A stretch of DNA of 18,012 nucleotides from Candidatus Neomicrothrix sp. UBA4742 (GTDB taxonomy: Bacteria; Actinomycetota; Acidimicrobiia; Acidimicrobiales; Acidimicrobilacustridaceae), in NCBI GenBank assembly GCA_002403895.1, contig DHIQ01000226.1, forward strand, positions 2,571 through 20,582, written 5' to 3'. The notes beneath the pieces were generated by a model that was not told the DNA's origin, did no database searches, and saw only the letters and a program-made list of their open reading frames with translations. The number at the start of each line of letters is the position of its first letter. Within the stretch, counting starts at the first letter, position 1. Position numbers and translations under genes: made by a program. Positions 1 through 6,042 of the stretch are shown one piece after another.

Positions 1-1
1 G

Positions 2-1351
2 CGCTGGTGTGTCGGCCTGCGGCGTCGTACTCGTCTGGCCGGCCTGGGGGTGCGCCGAGGCGCCGACCTGACGGTCACCCGAGCCCGTTCCCATACGACT
101 GCCCGCGGTCGGCGCGACGACCTCGACGCCCAGTTCGCCGTCCGCTCAGCTCAGGATGCCGCCCGCGAGTTGGGCCAGCTCAAGGGGGCGGTGATGAAGC
201 TGGGGCAGATGCTGTCGTTCCTCGGCGATGCCCTCCCGCCCGACGCCCAGGCCGCCCTGGCCCAACTCCAGGCCGACACGCCGCCTATGGCCCCCAGCCT
301 GGCTGCGTCGGTGGTGCGGGCCGAGCTCGGCGCGGATCCCGACGCGGTATTCGCCGAGTGGGACCCGGTCCCGGTGGCGGCCGCATCGATCGGGCAGGTG
401 TACCGGGCCCGGCTGGCCGACGGACGTCCGGTGGCGGTGAAGGTCCAGTACCCCGGGGTTGAGGAAGCCATGAGGCAGGACCTGGCCGATGGACAACGAC
501 TCGCCGCCCTGCTCTCGGGCTTCACCTTGCCCGGGGTGGACGTGGCCGCTCTGGCCGAAGAGCTGCGGGCCCGCATGGCCGATGAGCTCGACTACCGGAT
601 CGAGGCGGCCCATCAGCACACGTTCGCCGAGCGCTACGCGGGGCACCCGTTCGTGTTGGTCCCTTCGGTGGTGGCCGAGTACTCCACCCGCCGGATCCTG
701 TGTTCCGACTGGGCCGACGGTCTCACCTTCGCTGAGCTGGAGGCGGGCGCCGGGGAGGAGGCCAAGAGCCAGGCCGCCGAGGCGCTGTTCCGTTTCGCCC
801 AGGGCTCCATCGTGAGGGATCGCCAGTTCAACGCCGATCCCCACCCTGGCAACTTCCGGTTCGGGGCCGACGGCCGGCTGGTGGCGCTCGATTTCGGGTT
901 GGTCAAGACGTTCGACGACCACGAGTGGGCCGGACTTATGTCCGTGCTCGACGCCGTGTTGGCCGGCAAGGCGTCGGCCACGGTCGACGCCATGGTCGCC
1001 GCCGGGTTCCTGGGCCGGGACCACGGCCTCGATCCCGACCAGGTATTCGCGTGTGTGAGCGCGCCCTACCGGGCCTACCTCACCGACCGCTTCACGTTCA
1101 CCCCGGGCTACGTGGGTGACGCCCTCCGCGTGCTGGTGGACGTCCGCGGCCCCTACGCCGACGTGCTCGCCGCCCTGGACATGCCGCCGTCGTTCGTACT
1201 GCTCGACCGGGTGGTGTGGGGCGTCAGCTCCCTGCTCGGCCGCTTGGAGGCCACGAACGGCTGGCGGGCCATCCTGTTCGAGTACCGCAGGGGTGATTTG
1301 CCCTCGACCGAGCTGGGTCGCCGAGAGGCCGCCTGGGCCGCCGTTCACTGA
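2..1351 (+). CDS. ABC1/ADCK (UbiB/AarF-like) atypical kinase, 5' partial
   Basis: Member of the ABC1 atypical protein-kinase-like family. UbiB and ADCK relatives bind ATP and support quinone or lipid metabolism; the substrate in actinobacteria is unclear. Visible motifs in order are the family-specific KxGQ segment (KGAVMKLGQML), the Ala-rich loop that replaces the Gly-rich loop (AAASIGQVYRA), the VAVKVQYPGV lysine strand, the catalytic NADPHPGNF loop and the ALDFGLVK metal-binding motif. The reading frame is open to the left edge, and the residues before GTG at 50 still resemble the family's N-terminus, so the true start is probably outside the window; GTG 50 is the first internal candidate. 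It ends at TGA 1349-1351 and converges on the metallopeptidase gene. The family call is firm and the biological role is not. Confidence 0.88.
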   Translation, partial: RWCVGLRRRTRLAGLGVRRGADLTVTRARSHTTARGRRDDLDAQFAVRSAQDAARELGQLKGAVMKLGQMLSFLGDALPPDAQAALAQLQADTPPMAPSLAASVVRAELGADPDAVFAEWDPVPVAAASIGQVYRARLADGRPVAVKVQYPGVEEAMRQDLADGQRLAALLSGFTLPGVDVAALAEELRARMADELDYRIEAAHQHTFAERYAGHPFVLVPSVVAEYSTRRILCSDWADGLTFAELEAGAGEEAKSQAAEALFRFAQGSIVRDRQFNADPHPGNFRFGADGRLVALDFGLVKTFDDHEWAGLMSVLDAVLAGKASATVDAMVAAGFLGRDHGLDPDQVFACVSAPYRAYLTDRFTFTPGYVGDALRVLVDVRGPYADVLAALDMPPSFVLLDRVVWGVSSLLGRLEATNGWRAILFEYRRGDLPSTELGRREAAWAAVH

Positions 1352-1366
1352 CTGCTGGCCTCGTTT

Positions 1367-1417
1367 CGTTCTGGCGGCGAGAGGTGACCGCAGCGGTCAC
1401 CCGGCGCTGCCAGAACG
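1367..1417. terminator. nested inverted repeat between convergent genes, candidate bidirectional terminator
   Basis: Outer arms CGTTCTGGC (1367-1375) and GCCAGAACG (1409-1417) pair over 9 bp. Inside them GGTGACC (1383-1389) and GGTCACC (1395-1401) pair over 7 bp around a 5-nt loop. It lies just after the kinase stop, and its inner arm contains the stop codon of the opposing metallopeptidase gene (1397-1399). There is no T tract, so termination is inferred from position and stem strength. Confidence 0.5.
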
Positions 1418-1912
1418 GAGATCGTCGTAGTCCTCGTCCCCCGCCTTGGCCATGAGGTAGCCGCGGGCCCGCTCGGCACGGGGGTACTGGTCGACGAGGG
1501 AATGAAAGGCGGGGGAGTGATCGGCGATCACCAGGTGGGCCAGCTCGTGGACGACCACATAGTCGAGGACCCAGGGTGGGTAGTCCGCCAAGCGCCGGGA
1601 GATGCGGATCTCGCCCGTGGCGACCGTGCACGAGCCCCAGCGCTGGCGTTGGTTGTCGGCCCACACCACCGACGGCGAGCGGGGGAGATCGAAGCGGCGT
1701 GAGAGGTCGGCGGCCCGCTGGGTGAGGTCGATGTGCTCGGAACGGAACCGACGCTCGAGCCGGGGCACCAGGTCGGCGACGTAGCGGTCGACCTCGGCGC
1801 CGGTCATGGTGGCCGGTACGTGGACCCGGATCACCCCGTCGTCCATGATGGCTTGGACCGTCTTGCGTCGGCGCGTGCTGCGCACGATTTCGACCGGATA
1901 GGTCATCGTCAC
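1397..1912 (-). CDS. YgjP-like (DUF45/SprT-like) zinc metallopeptidase
   Basis: Predicted cytoplasmic metal-dependent hydrolase of the YgjP/DUF45 family (about 171 residues). It has the zincin helix VVHELAHL (H122, E123, H126) followed by DHSPAFH, whose H132 is the likely third zinc ligand. The upstream QRWGSC segment (about 90-95) is also characteristic of the family. The substrate is unknown. The start is uncertain: GTG 1912 lies 2 nt after the phosphatase stop and ATG 1906 is 8 nt after it. Either choice implies co-transcription and translational coupling with the phosphatase. The stop lies in the large inverted repeat at 1367-1417. The family assignment is confident. Confidence 0.85.
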   Translation of the reverse strand: MTMTYPVEIVRSTRRRKTVQAIMDDGVIRVHVPATMTGAEVDRYVADLVPRLERRFRSEHIDLTQRAADLSRRFDLPRSPSVVWADNQRQRWGSCTVATGEIRISRRLADYPPWVLDYVVVHELAHLVIADHSPAFHSLVDQYPRAERARGYLMAKAGDEDYDDLRSGSAG

Positions 1913-1914
1913 CG

Positions 1915-2571
1915 TCAGACCCGTTCGTCGTCGGCTCGGCGGCCGGCGCGGCGGGGGGTATGGCGTTGCTCCGCCTCTGCGGCCGGACCGGGTGGCTGGG
2001 CCGGGTCCTGCTCGTCGATCAGGAGGATCCGATCGCCCAACTCGACGCGGTCGCCGCGGTGGACGAGCCAGCGCGACCCCAGGTTGGGCAGGCGCTCGAA
2101 CGGTTGCCCGGCGTCCTTTTCCAGGGTGTAGACGACGCCGCCGTGGGTCACCACCAGGATCTCGGCGCCGGCGTAAGTGAGGTGGATGCGGTCGAGGGCT
2201 TCGAGGGTGCGAGCCAGCAGCACGTCGTCGGGCTCGAAGCCGGCCGGGCGCTCAAGGGCGTCGAGGTAGCCGGGCCAGTCCCGCTCGATCTCCGCCCGGG
2301 TGAGACCGGACCACTCCCCGGCGTGACGCTCACGGAGGCCGGGTTCGATGATGACGGGCCCGACCCCGAGTGCCTCACTGATGATGGCGGCGGTGTGGGA
2401 GGCCCGCTCGAGGTCCGACGCGATCACCACATCCACCGAGCCGATTCGCTCGGCGGCCTGCCGGGCCTGTTGGCGACCCAGATCCGACAAGGGGGGATCG
2501 GCCTGCCCTTGCCACCGGCCGACGGCGTTCCACTCCGACTGGCCGTGGCGGGTAAGCAGCATGCGGGTCAT
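1915..2571 (-). CDS. histidine phosphatase superfamily protein (phosphoglycerate mutase-like)
   Basis: Histidine phosphatase of the PhoE/CobC/phosphoglycerate mutase-like branch, about 218 residues. The phospho-accepting motif LLTRHGQSEWN (H9) is at the N-terminus, the acid/base segment LRERHAGEWSG is in the middle, and the second catalytic histidine is in VVTHGGVVY. The specific substrate cannot be read from the sequence. I chose ATG 2571 because a TACCGT box (minus strand, 2584-2579) sits 7 nt before it, which fits a leaderless transcript. GTG 2580 and ATG 2562 are alternatives. The frame stays open well upstream, but that part is antisense to the MoaD and CdsA-like genes and looks non-coding. 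It is the first gene of a two-gene unit with the YgjP-like protease and is divergent from the MoaD-like gene. Confidence 0.88.
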   Translation of the reverse strand: MTRMLLTRHGQSEWNAVGRWQGQADPPLSDLGRQQARQAAERIGSVDVVIASDLERASHTAAIISEALGVGPVIIEPGLRERHAGEWSGLTRAEIERDWPGYLDALERPAGFEPDDVLLARTLEALDRIHLTYAGAEILVVTHGGVVYTLEKDAGQPFERLPNLGSRWLVHRGDRVELGDRILLIDEQDPAQPPGPAAEAEQRHTPRRAGRRADDERV

Positions 2572-2578
2572 CCGCTGC

Positions 2579-2584
2579 ACGGTA
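2579..2584 (-). promoter_or_regulatory. candidate -10 box (TACCGT), leaderless histidine phosphatase
   Basis: Read on the minus strand, TACCGT is followed by 7 nt and then ATG 2571. No good -35 element is visible at the usual distance. It belongs to the recurrent TANNNT-to-start pattern in this window. Confidence 0.4.
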
Positions 2585-2667
2585 GCCAAGCCGTCAAGCT
2601 GGTTGATTCCATCGCTTGGTCCAGCCTGCTCATCAAGGCCCGCTTGGGTGCTTCGGAACTGGCTGGG

Positions 2668-2673
2668 TATCCT
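2668..2673 (+). promoter_or_regulatory. candidate -10 box (TATCCT), leaderless MoaD-like gene
   Basis: TATCCT lies 6 nt before GTG 2680, with a weak -35-like TTGGGT at 2644-2649 (18-nt spacer). No Shine-Dalgarno sequence precedes the GTG, so transcription probably begins at or next to the start codon. Confidence 0.5.
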
Positions 2674-2679
2674 CGAACC

Positions 2680-2922
2680 GTGCCGACGCTCCGCCTTTTC
2701 GCCGCGGCGCGAGACGCCGCCGGGACGGGTCGTGACCTGGTGCCCGGCGAAACGGTAGGCGACGTGCTGGACGTGGCGTGCGAGCGCTACGGCGAGGGAT
2801 TCGCCCAGGTGCTGACCACGGCCAAGGTATGGTGCAACGGCGAACCGGCCGACCGGGAGGATCGCGTCGTCGATACCGACGAGGTGGCCGTCTTGCCGCC
2901 GGTGTCGGGCGGTGGCGCATGA
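2680..2922 (+). CDS. MoaD/ThiS-family sulfur-carrier protein
   Basis: Small beta-grasp ubiquitin-like protein of about 80 residues, beginning PTLRLFAAARDAAG and ending LPPVSGGGA. MoaD-type proteins are adenylated and thiocarboxylated on a C-terminal Gly-Gly, then donate sulfur, classically for molybdopterin synthesis. Here the run is GGGA, so one alanine follows the glycines and would normally have to be removed before activation. The gene has a GTG start without an SD, placed by a -10 box 6 nt upstream. Its stop overlaps the start of the next gene (ATGA, 2919-2922). No other molybdenum-cofactor gene is in the window, so the partner pathway (Moco, cysteine or another sulfur transfer) is open. 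Confidence 0.8.
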   Translation: MPTLRLFAAARDAAGTGRDLVPGETVGDVLDVACERYGEGFAQVLTTAKVWCNGEPADREDRVVDTDEVAVLPPVSGGGA

Positions 2923-3734
2923 CCGAGACCTCGGCGCGGTCGCGGCCGGCGTCTCGTCAATCCCTGAGCCGTTCGTTGGCCCGCGGCCTGGTCGGTGGGT
3001 ACGACCTCGACGGTCCCCGAGTGCGACTGGGGCTGGTGTGGGTCGTGGTGCTCGTCGGCGCTGTCGCTCTGGGGGCATGGGCCGTCTGTCTCGTGCTGGC
3101 TGCGGTGACCGGCGCCGCTGGTTCGCAGACGGCGGCGGCCTGGCGCCGGGTGGGTCGCCGGCCCAACCGGATCGTCGCCGGGGTGGGGGCCCTGGCCTTG
3201 CCGCTCGCCGCGGTCGTGGGCACGGCCACGCTCGGTCTGGCCATCGTCGTCGTGGTCTTCGCGGCATTAGCGCTGGCCGGGGTCGACCAGCGCCGCCGGC
3301 TGTCAATGTTGGCTGATGCCGGGTTGACCGTGCAGTGCGCCGTCCCGGTCGGCCTGGCCGGTGCGTCGTTGGTGCTGATCCGCCAACTGGAGATCGGCGC
3401 CGCCATGTCGCTCGTGCTGTTGGTGTGCGCCTATGACGTCGGTGACTTCCTCGTCGGGACCGGGGCCAACACCCCCATCGAGGGCCCCATCGCCGGGATC
3501 GTGGCCGTGCTGGTGGTGACCTTCGCCGTCGGCGTGTTCGCCATCCCCCCGTTCGACATGGCGTCCGCCTGGGTCTTCGGCGGGATGGCCGCCGCTCTGT
3601 GTCCGCTCGGCCAGGTCGTGGCCACGGCCATCCTCCCCGCGCCCGACGCCCGCGTCCCCGCCCTGCGGCGAGTGGACTCGTTGTTGTTGGTGGGCCCGTT
3701 GTGGACGTGGGCGTTGTGGGGGTTCGTGCATTGA
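2919..3734 (+). CDS. diverged CdsA-like (phosphatidate cytidylyltransferase fold) membrane protein
   Basis: Integral membrane protein of 271 residues with about seven or eight hydrophobic segments after a basic N-terminus. The C-terminal half has the outline of CdsA. D173-VGDFLVG resembles the DTGAYFVG motif, IEGPIAG (E188) sits where the WEG...GG motif falls, and RRVDSLLLVGPLW (251-263) matches the DRxDSLL end of the CDP-DAG synthase signature. The catalytic core of that signature is missing: there is no SxxKR, KD or HGG before the RVDSLL. I read it as a CdsA-derived paralogue that has probably lost CTP:phosphatidate activity. Translation is coupled to the MoaD-like gene by a 4-nt overlap. 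An unrelated polytopic protein with chance similarity is the alternative. Confidence 0.6.
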   Translation: MTETSARSRPASRQSLSRSLARGLVGGYDLDGPRVRLGLVWVVVLVGAVALGAWAVCLVLAAVTGAAGSQTAAAWRRVGRRPNRIVAGVGALALPLAAVVGTATLGLAIVVVVFAALALAGVDQRRRLSMLADAGLTVQCAVPVGLAGASLVLIRQLEIGAAMSLVLLVCAYDVGDFLVGTGANTPIEGPIAGIVAVLVVTFAVGVFAIPPFDMASAWVFGGMAAALCPLGQVVATAILPAPDARVPALRRVDSLLLVGPLWTWALWGFVH

Positions 3735-3756
3735 ACGCGGTCGGTCCGCGGGATCG

Positions 3757-3762
3757 CTACGC
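3757..3762 (+). promoter_or_regulatory. candidate -10 box (TACGCT) upstream of the rsiG-like gene
   Basis: TACGCT lies in the 67-bp gap after the CdsA-like gene. It would give a leader of roughly 33 nt carrying a GAGG Shine-Dalgarno (within 3791-3800) ahead of ATG 3802. No convincing -35 is seen. Confidence 0.3.
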
Positions 3763-3801
3763 TTTGCCAACCCCTTCGACCGCAAGTTTCGTGAGGCGAA
3801 C

Positions 3802-4332
3802 ATGACCGCCGATGCCGATCGCATGCTGAGCAGCGACTACCTGGTGGACCTCGAAGGCCGCCCCATCGAGGAGATCCGAGAGATGCGGGCCGAGTGCGTC
3901 GAGGTCGAGACCGGGCTGTCGTACCTTCGACGCATGGCCCAAGGGCCGCTCGACATCGTCAACCGCGAGCTCGTCCGGCGCGAGGTCGGGGGGTTGGGTG
4001 ACCGGGCCACGCTCATCGAGGAGCTCCCTGGCATCCTGGCGGACGGGCCCCGCCCCGCGGGAGTGGGCCGCCTCTCCCAGTCGCTCGAGCCGACCCTCGT
4101 CGACCCCGAGCTCAGCGCGGAGCTCAACGAGCTGTTGGGTGGGGGCGTGATCTCCGACGTAGTGAACCTCGACGCCGCGGCGCTCGTCCAACTCCAGGCC
4201 CGCCTCGAGCTGTTCGAGGAGCGAGTTTCGGACCGGCGCCAGGCCTACTTCGAGTGCATCGATGCCCTGCAGGCCGAGCTGACCCGCCGCTACCGCACCG
4301 GGGAAGCCTCGGTCGACTCATTGCTGAGTTAA
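3802..4332 (+). CDS. rsiG: RsiG-like c-di-GMP-binding anti-sigma factor
   Basis: A 176-residue, highly charged helical protein without membrane segments. It contains the signature by which Streptomyces RsiG binds cyclic di-GMP, E(X)3S(X)2R(X)3Q(X)3D. Copy one is exact: E36, S40, R43, Q47, D51. Copy two is E139, S143, R146, F150, D154, with Phe in place of Gln. In Streptomyces the two motifs lie on antiparallel helices that together hold a c-di-GMP dimer, and RsiG then sequesters the sigma factor WhiG. By analogy this protein would link c-di-GMP level to a WhiG/FliA-type sigma factor, but no such gene is in the window. The older label for this family is aerial mycelium formation protein (AmfC). 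The ATG is preceded by GTGAGG. It converges on the surface-protein gene. Confidence 0.85.
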   Translation: MTADADRMLSSDYLVDLEGRPIEEIREMRAECVEVETGLSYLRRMAQGPLDIVNRELVRREVGGLGDRATLIEELPGILADGPRPAGVGRLSQSLEPTLVDPELSAELNELLGGGVISDVVNLDAAALVQLQARLELFEERVSDRRQAYFECIDALQAELTRRYRTGEASVDSLLS

Positions 4333-4333
4333 C

Positions 4334-4379
4334 CGACTCGGCCCCCGCCTAACCGTCGAGTCGGCCCCCGCCTAACCGT
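4334..4379 (+). repeat. 23-bp tandem repeat, two copies, with internal inverted repeat
   Basis: Two copies, 4334-4356 and 4357-4379, differ at one base (CGACTC versus CGAGTC) and are followed by a degenerate start of a third. That difference makes CGACTCG (4334-4340) and CGAGTCG (4357-4363) a 7-bp inverted repeat with a 16-nt loop between the convergent rsiG-like and surface-protein genes, so it may also act as a terminator. The surface gene's TAG stop (4349-4351) lies inside copy one. Confidence 0.75.
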
Positions 4380-5326
4380 CGAGCCGCCGCCTGGCGGACC
4401 AAACCGGCCACGTCCGCGGGAGTGGCACGGTCGACCCGGGTCGCCAGTTCGGCCAAGGCAGTCGCCAGTTCGGCCAAGCCATGGGTGTGCTCGTCCGGGG
4501 GACAAACCGCGTCTATACCGAGGGTCTTGTACCGCACCCGATTGAGGACGAGCACCTCCGGGCCGACGAGCCGGTGATCGACCTTCGCGACCCCTCCCCC
4601 GTCTTCCCCCAGTGCCAGGGCCCAGACGAGGCGACGTCCAGTCAGCATGAGGGCGACGCCGCCGCCGATGAGCAGGGCGCCCACCGAGCCGAGCAGGGTG
4701 ACGTTGGTGCCGGTGACTGGCAGCCGGGTCTGCTGTGCTCCCAGCACAGTCGCGCCAGGCACCGAGGTCGTCGATTGCCGCACAAGGGTTGCACCGAGGA
4801 CCGATGCCGTCGTGGTGGTTCCCGGCGCGGTGGTTGTGGTGGTTCCCGGCGCGGTGGTTGTGGTCGTGCCGCCGCCCTGGCAGATGCTGCTCAGGTTGAA
4901 TTGCGTCGGGGTCGCCCCCGAATAGGTGGCTGACGAACCGGCGACCTGAAGGTCGGTGAGCAGATGTCCGGCCGGGACGGCCACGAACACGTTGTCGGTC
5001 TGCCCACCGTTCGGGATGATCTGCGCGCCCGAGAAGGTGATCGTCTCGGTGCCCAGGTTCAGGGTGATGCTCACGAAGGCGGTGGAGCCGTCGTTCGGTG
5101 CAAAGACGAAGTGCCAGAAGACACCGCCGGGAGGGCAGTCCTGGCCAGGCTCGGCGGTATTGTTGTGCAGAGCGATCGTTCCGCCGTCGCTGGCGGAGGC
5201 GCCGCCGGCAAATGGGAGGGTCGCCAAGAGGCAGAGCCCTCCGAGCACGGCCAACGCGCCAACCAGCATCTTGCGTCGGCGGGTCCGGGCCTCTCCTGCT
5301 TGCATCCTGCTTGAGTTCGTAGCCAT
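4349..5326 (-). CDS. secreted sortase-anchored surface protein with LPVTG motif and cytoplasmic tail
   Basis: A 325-residue exported protein. The N-terminus has a basic stretch (ARTRRRK, 13-19), a hydrophobic core (21-40) and a likely signal-peptidase site after ASA (about 44-46). An ectodomain of about 100 residues follows (47-150, Cys64 and Cys149 possibly paired), then a Thr-rich linker with two near-identical TTTTTAPG units (154-173). LPVTG (202-206), a hydrophobic segment (209-229) and GRR form a sortase sorting signal. A further tail of about 93 residues (233-325) follows the RR, which is atypical for sortase substrates. Its codon choice looks coding, so a fusion or genuine extension is more likely than noise. 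AGGAG lies 2 nt before ATG 5326, closer than usual. The ectodomain family is not recognised. Confidence 0.78.
   Translation of the reverse strand: MATNSSRMQAGEARTRRRKMLVGALAVLGGLCLLATLPFAGGASASDGGTIALHNNTAEPGQDCPPGGVFWHFVFAPNDGSTAFVSITLNLGTETITFSGAQIIPNGGQTDNVFVAVPAGHLLTDLQVAGSSATYSGATPTQFNLSSICQGGGTTTTTAPGTTTTTAPGTTTTASVLGATLVRQSTTSVPGATVLGAQQTRLPVTGTNVTLLGSVGALLIGGGVALMLTGRRLVWALALGEDGGGVAKVDHRLVGPEVLVLNRVRYKTLGIDAVCPPDEHTHGLAELATALAELATRVDRATPADVAGLVRQAAARRLGGGRLDG
4440..4481. repeat. 21-bp in-frame tandem duplication in the surface-protein tail
   Basis: Copies at 4440-4460 and 4461-4481 are nearly identical and encode the repeated heptad-like LAELATA / LAELATR in the tail of the surface protein (residues 284-297). 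The unit is a multiple of three, so the frame is kept. Confidence 0.8.
4815..4862. repeat. 24-bp tandem repeat encoding the Thr-rich linker
   Basis: Two copies of a 24-nt unit (4815-4838 and 4839-4862) encode the TTTTTAPG repeats between the ectodomain and the sorting signal of the surface protein. Copy-number change would alter linker length without a frameshift. Confidence 0.8.
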
Positions 5327-5657
5327 CGCTCCTGTTCCAGAGAACGGCTCGGCCTGCGCCGCCTCGGGAGGCGATGCACGATCGAGCGGTTTGGAGGGAC
5401 GGTTTCGCTACTCGCTCCCCACCGGCGAAGCGACCATCTGAGGCCGGAGGATCAACGCATTCCCATGACGATGGATCCCGGATGGGATCCGGACTGACGG
5501 TCCTTTGTAGTAGCAATCGCCGGTGAGATCGAAAACGATCCTGCCTGGTGCACATTTTTTTGACCTGGTGTCTGACCAACGTGGTCCCGGCGACATGGAG
5601 AACGCCACCGCCGCCCGCGGTGGACGATCGGGCGGCGAATGCTCCTAACCTGGGTTG
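5327..5657. other. 331-bp gene-free divergent intergenic region with several hairpins
   Basis: No credible gene lies here between the surface-protein start and the XRE regulator. It holds CGCCTC/GAGGCG (5360-5373, 2-nt gap), GGATCCC/GGGATCC with a 4-nt loop (5473-5490), GGAC/GTCC directly after it (5491-5503), GATCG/CGATC around AAAA (5527-5540) and GACCA/TGGTC (5574-5586). A seven-T run (about 5555-5561) is flanked by direct repeats CCTGGTG (5544-5550 and 5564-5570). It resembles no riboswitch class I know. It must contain promoters for both flanking genes and may contain operators or a structured leader. Confidence 0.5.
5646..5651 (+). promoter_or_regulatory. candidate -10 box (TAACCT), leaderless XRE regulator
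   Basis: TAACCT is followed by 6 nt and then GTG 5658. TGGACG (5621-5626) is a weak -35 candidate with a 19-nt spacer. There is no SD before the GTG. Confidence 0.45.
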
Positions 5658-6035
5658 GTGTCCAACGACGGCGTCAAAGCCCCTGACCTGGGTGAGTTCA
5701 TCCGTGAGCAGCGGCGCATCGGTGAGCTGTCCCTGCGCAAGCTGTCGGAGCTGTCGGGCATCTCCAACCCGTATCTCAGCCAGATCGAGCGGGGATTGCG
5801 CCACCCGTCGGCCGAAATCCTGCAGCAGATCGCCCGGGCGCTGTCCATCTCGGCCGAGACCCTGTACATCCGGGCCGGGATCCTCGAGCCCCGTGCCGAC
5901 GGACCTGACCTCGTGACGGAGATCCATCGCGACCCGTTCCTGGACGAGGAGCAGAAGCGGGCGCTGGTGAGCATTTACCGGTCATTCCGCGCCGAGCACG
6001 AGCGGGCGGAATCCCCCGCCGTCGCTGAGCGTTAG
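5658..6035 (+). CDS. XRE-family helix-turn-helix transcriptional regulator
   Basis: A small regulator of about 125 residues with a Cro/CI-type HTH in the N-terminal half: DLGEFIREQRR, then LSLRKLSELSGISNPYLSQIERG, then HPSAEILQQIARALSISAETLYIRAGIL. The NPYLSQIERG recognition helix is strongly conserved in an actinobacterial XRE subgroup. The C-terminal third is short, polar and helical, with no recognisable effector domain. GTG 5658 is preferred over TTG 5655 because it lies 6 nt after a TAACCT box. The stop TAG overlaps the Shine-Dalgarno of mshA (TAGGAG, 6033-6038), so the two genes are probably co-transcribed. The target is unknown; the hairpins and repeats upstream could include its own operator. 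Confidence 0.85.
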   Translation: MSNDGVKAPDLGEFIREQRRIGELSLRKLSELSGISNPYLSQIERGLRHPSAEILQQIARALSISAETLYIRAGILEPRADGPDLVTEIHRDPFLDEEQKRALVSIYRSFRAEHERAESPAVAER

Positions 6036-6042
6036 GAGTCTC

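Noticed and set aside
2572..3306. N-terminal extension of the histidine phosphatase by about 245 residues
   Set aside because: The extension is Arg/Pro-rich and antisense to the MoaD-like and CdsA-like genes; the family begins at the RHG strand, and a -10 box precedes ATG 2571.
4334..4379. Phase variation by the 23-bp repeat
   Set aside because: Although 23 is not a multiple of three, the frame with one copy ends in a stop almost at once with a very similar C-terminus, so copy change would hardly alter the protein.
5327..5657. c-di-GMP-I or c-di-AMP riboswitch before the surface protein
   Set aside because: I looked for their conserved core strings on the minus strand and did not find them; only generic hairpins remain.
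4329..5927. Very long open minus-strand frame overlapping the surface protein and XRE gene
   Set aside because: It runs in a different frame from the signal peptide/LPVTG protein, gives low-complexity Arg/Gly/Pro translation without motifs, and is explained by the high GC content suppressing stop codons.
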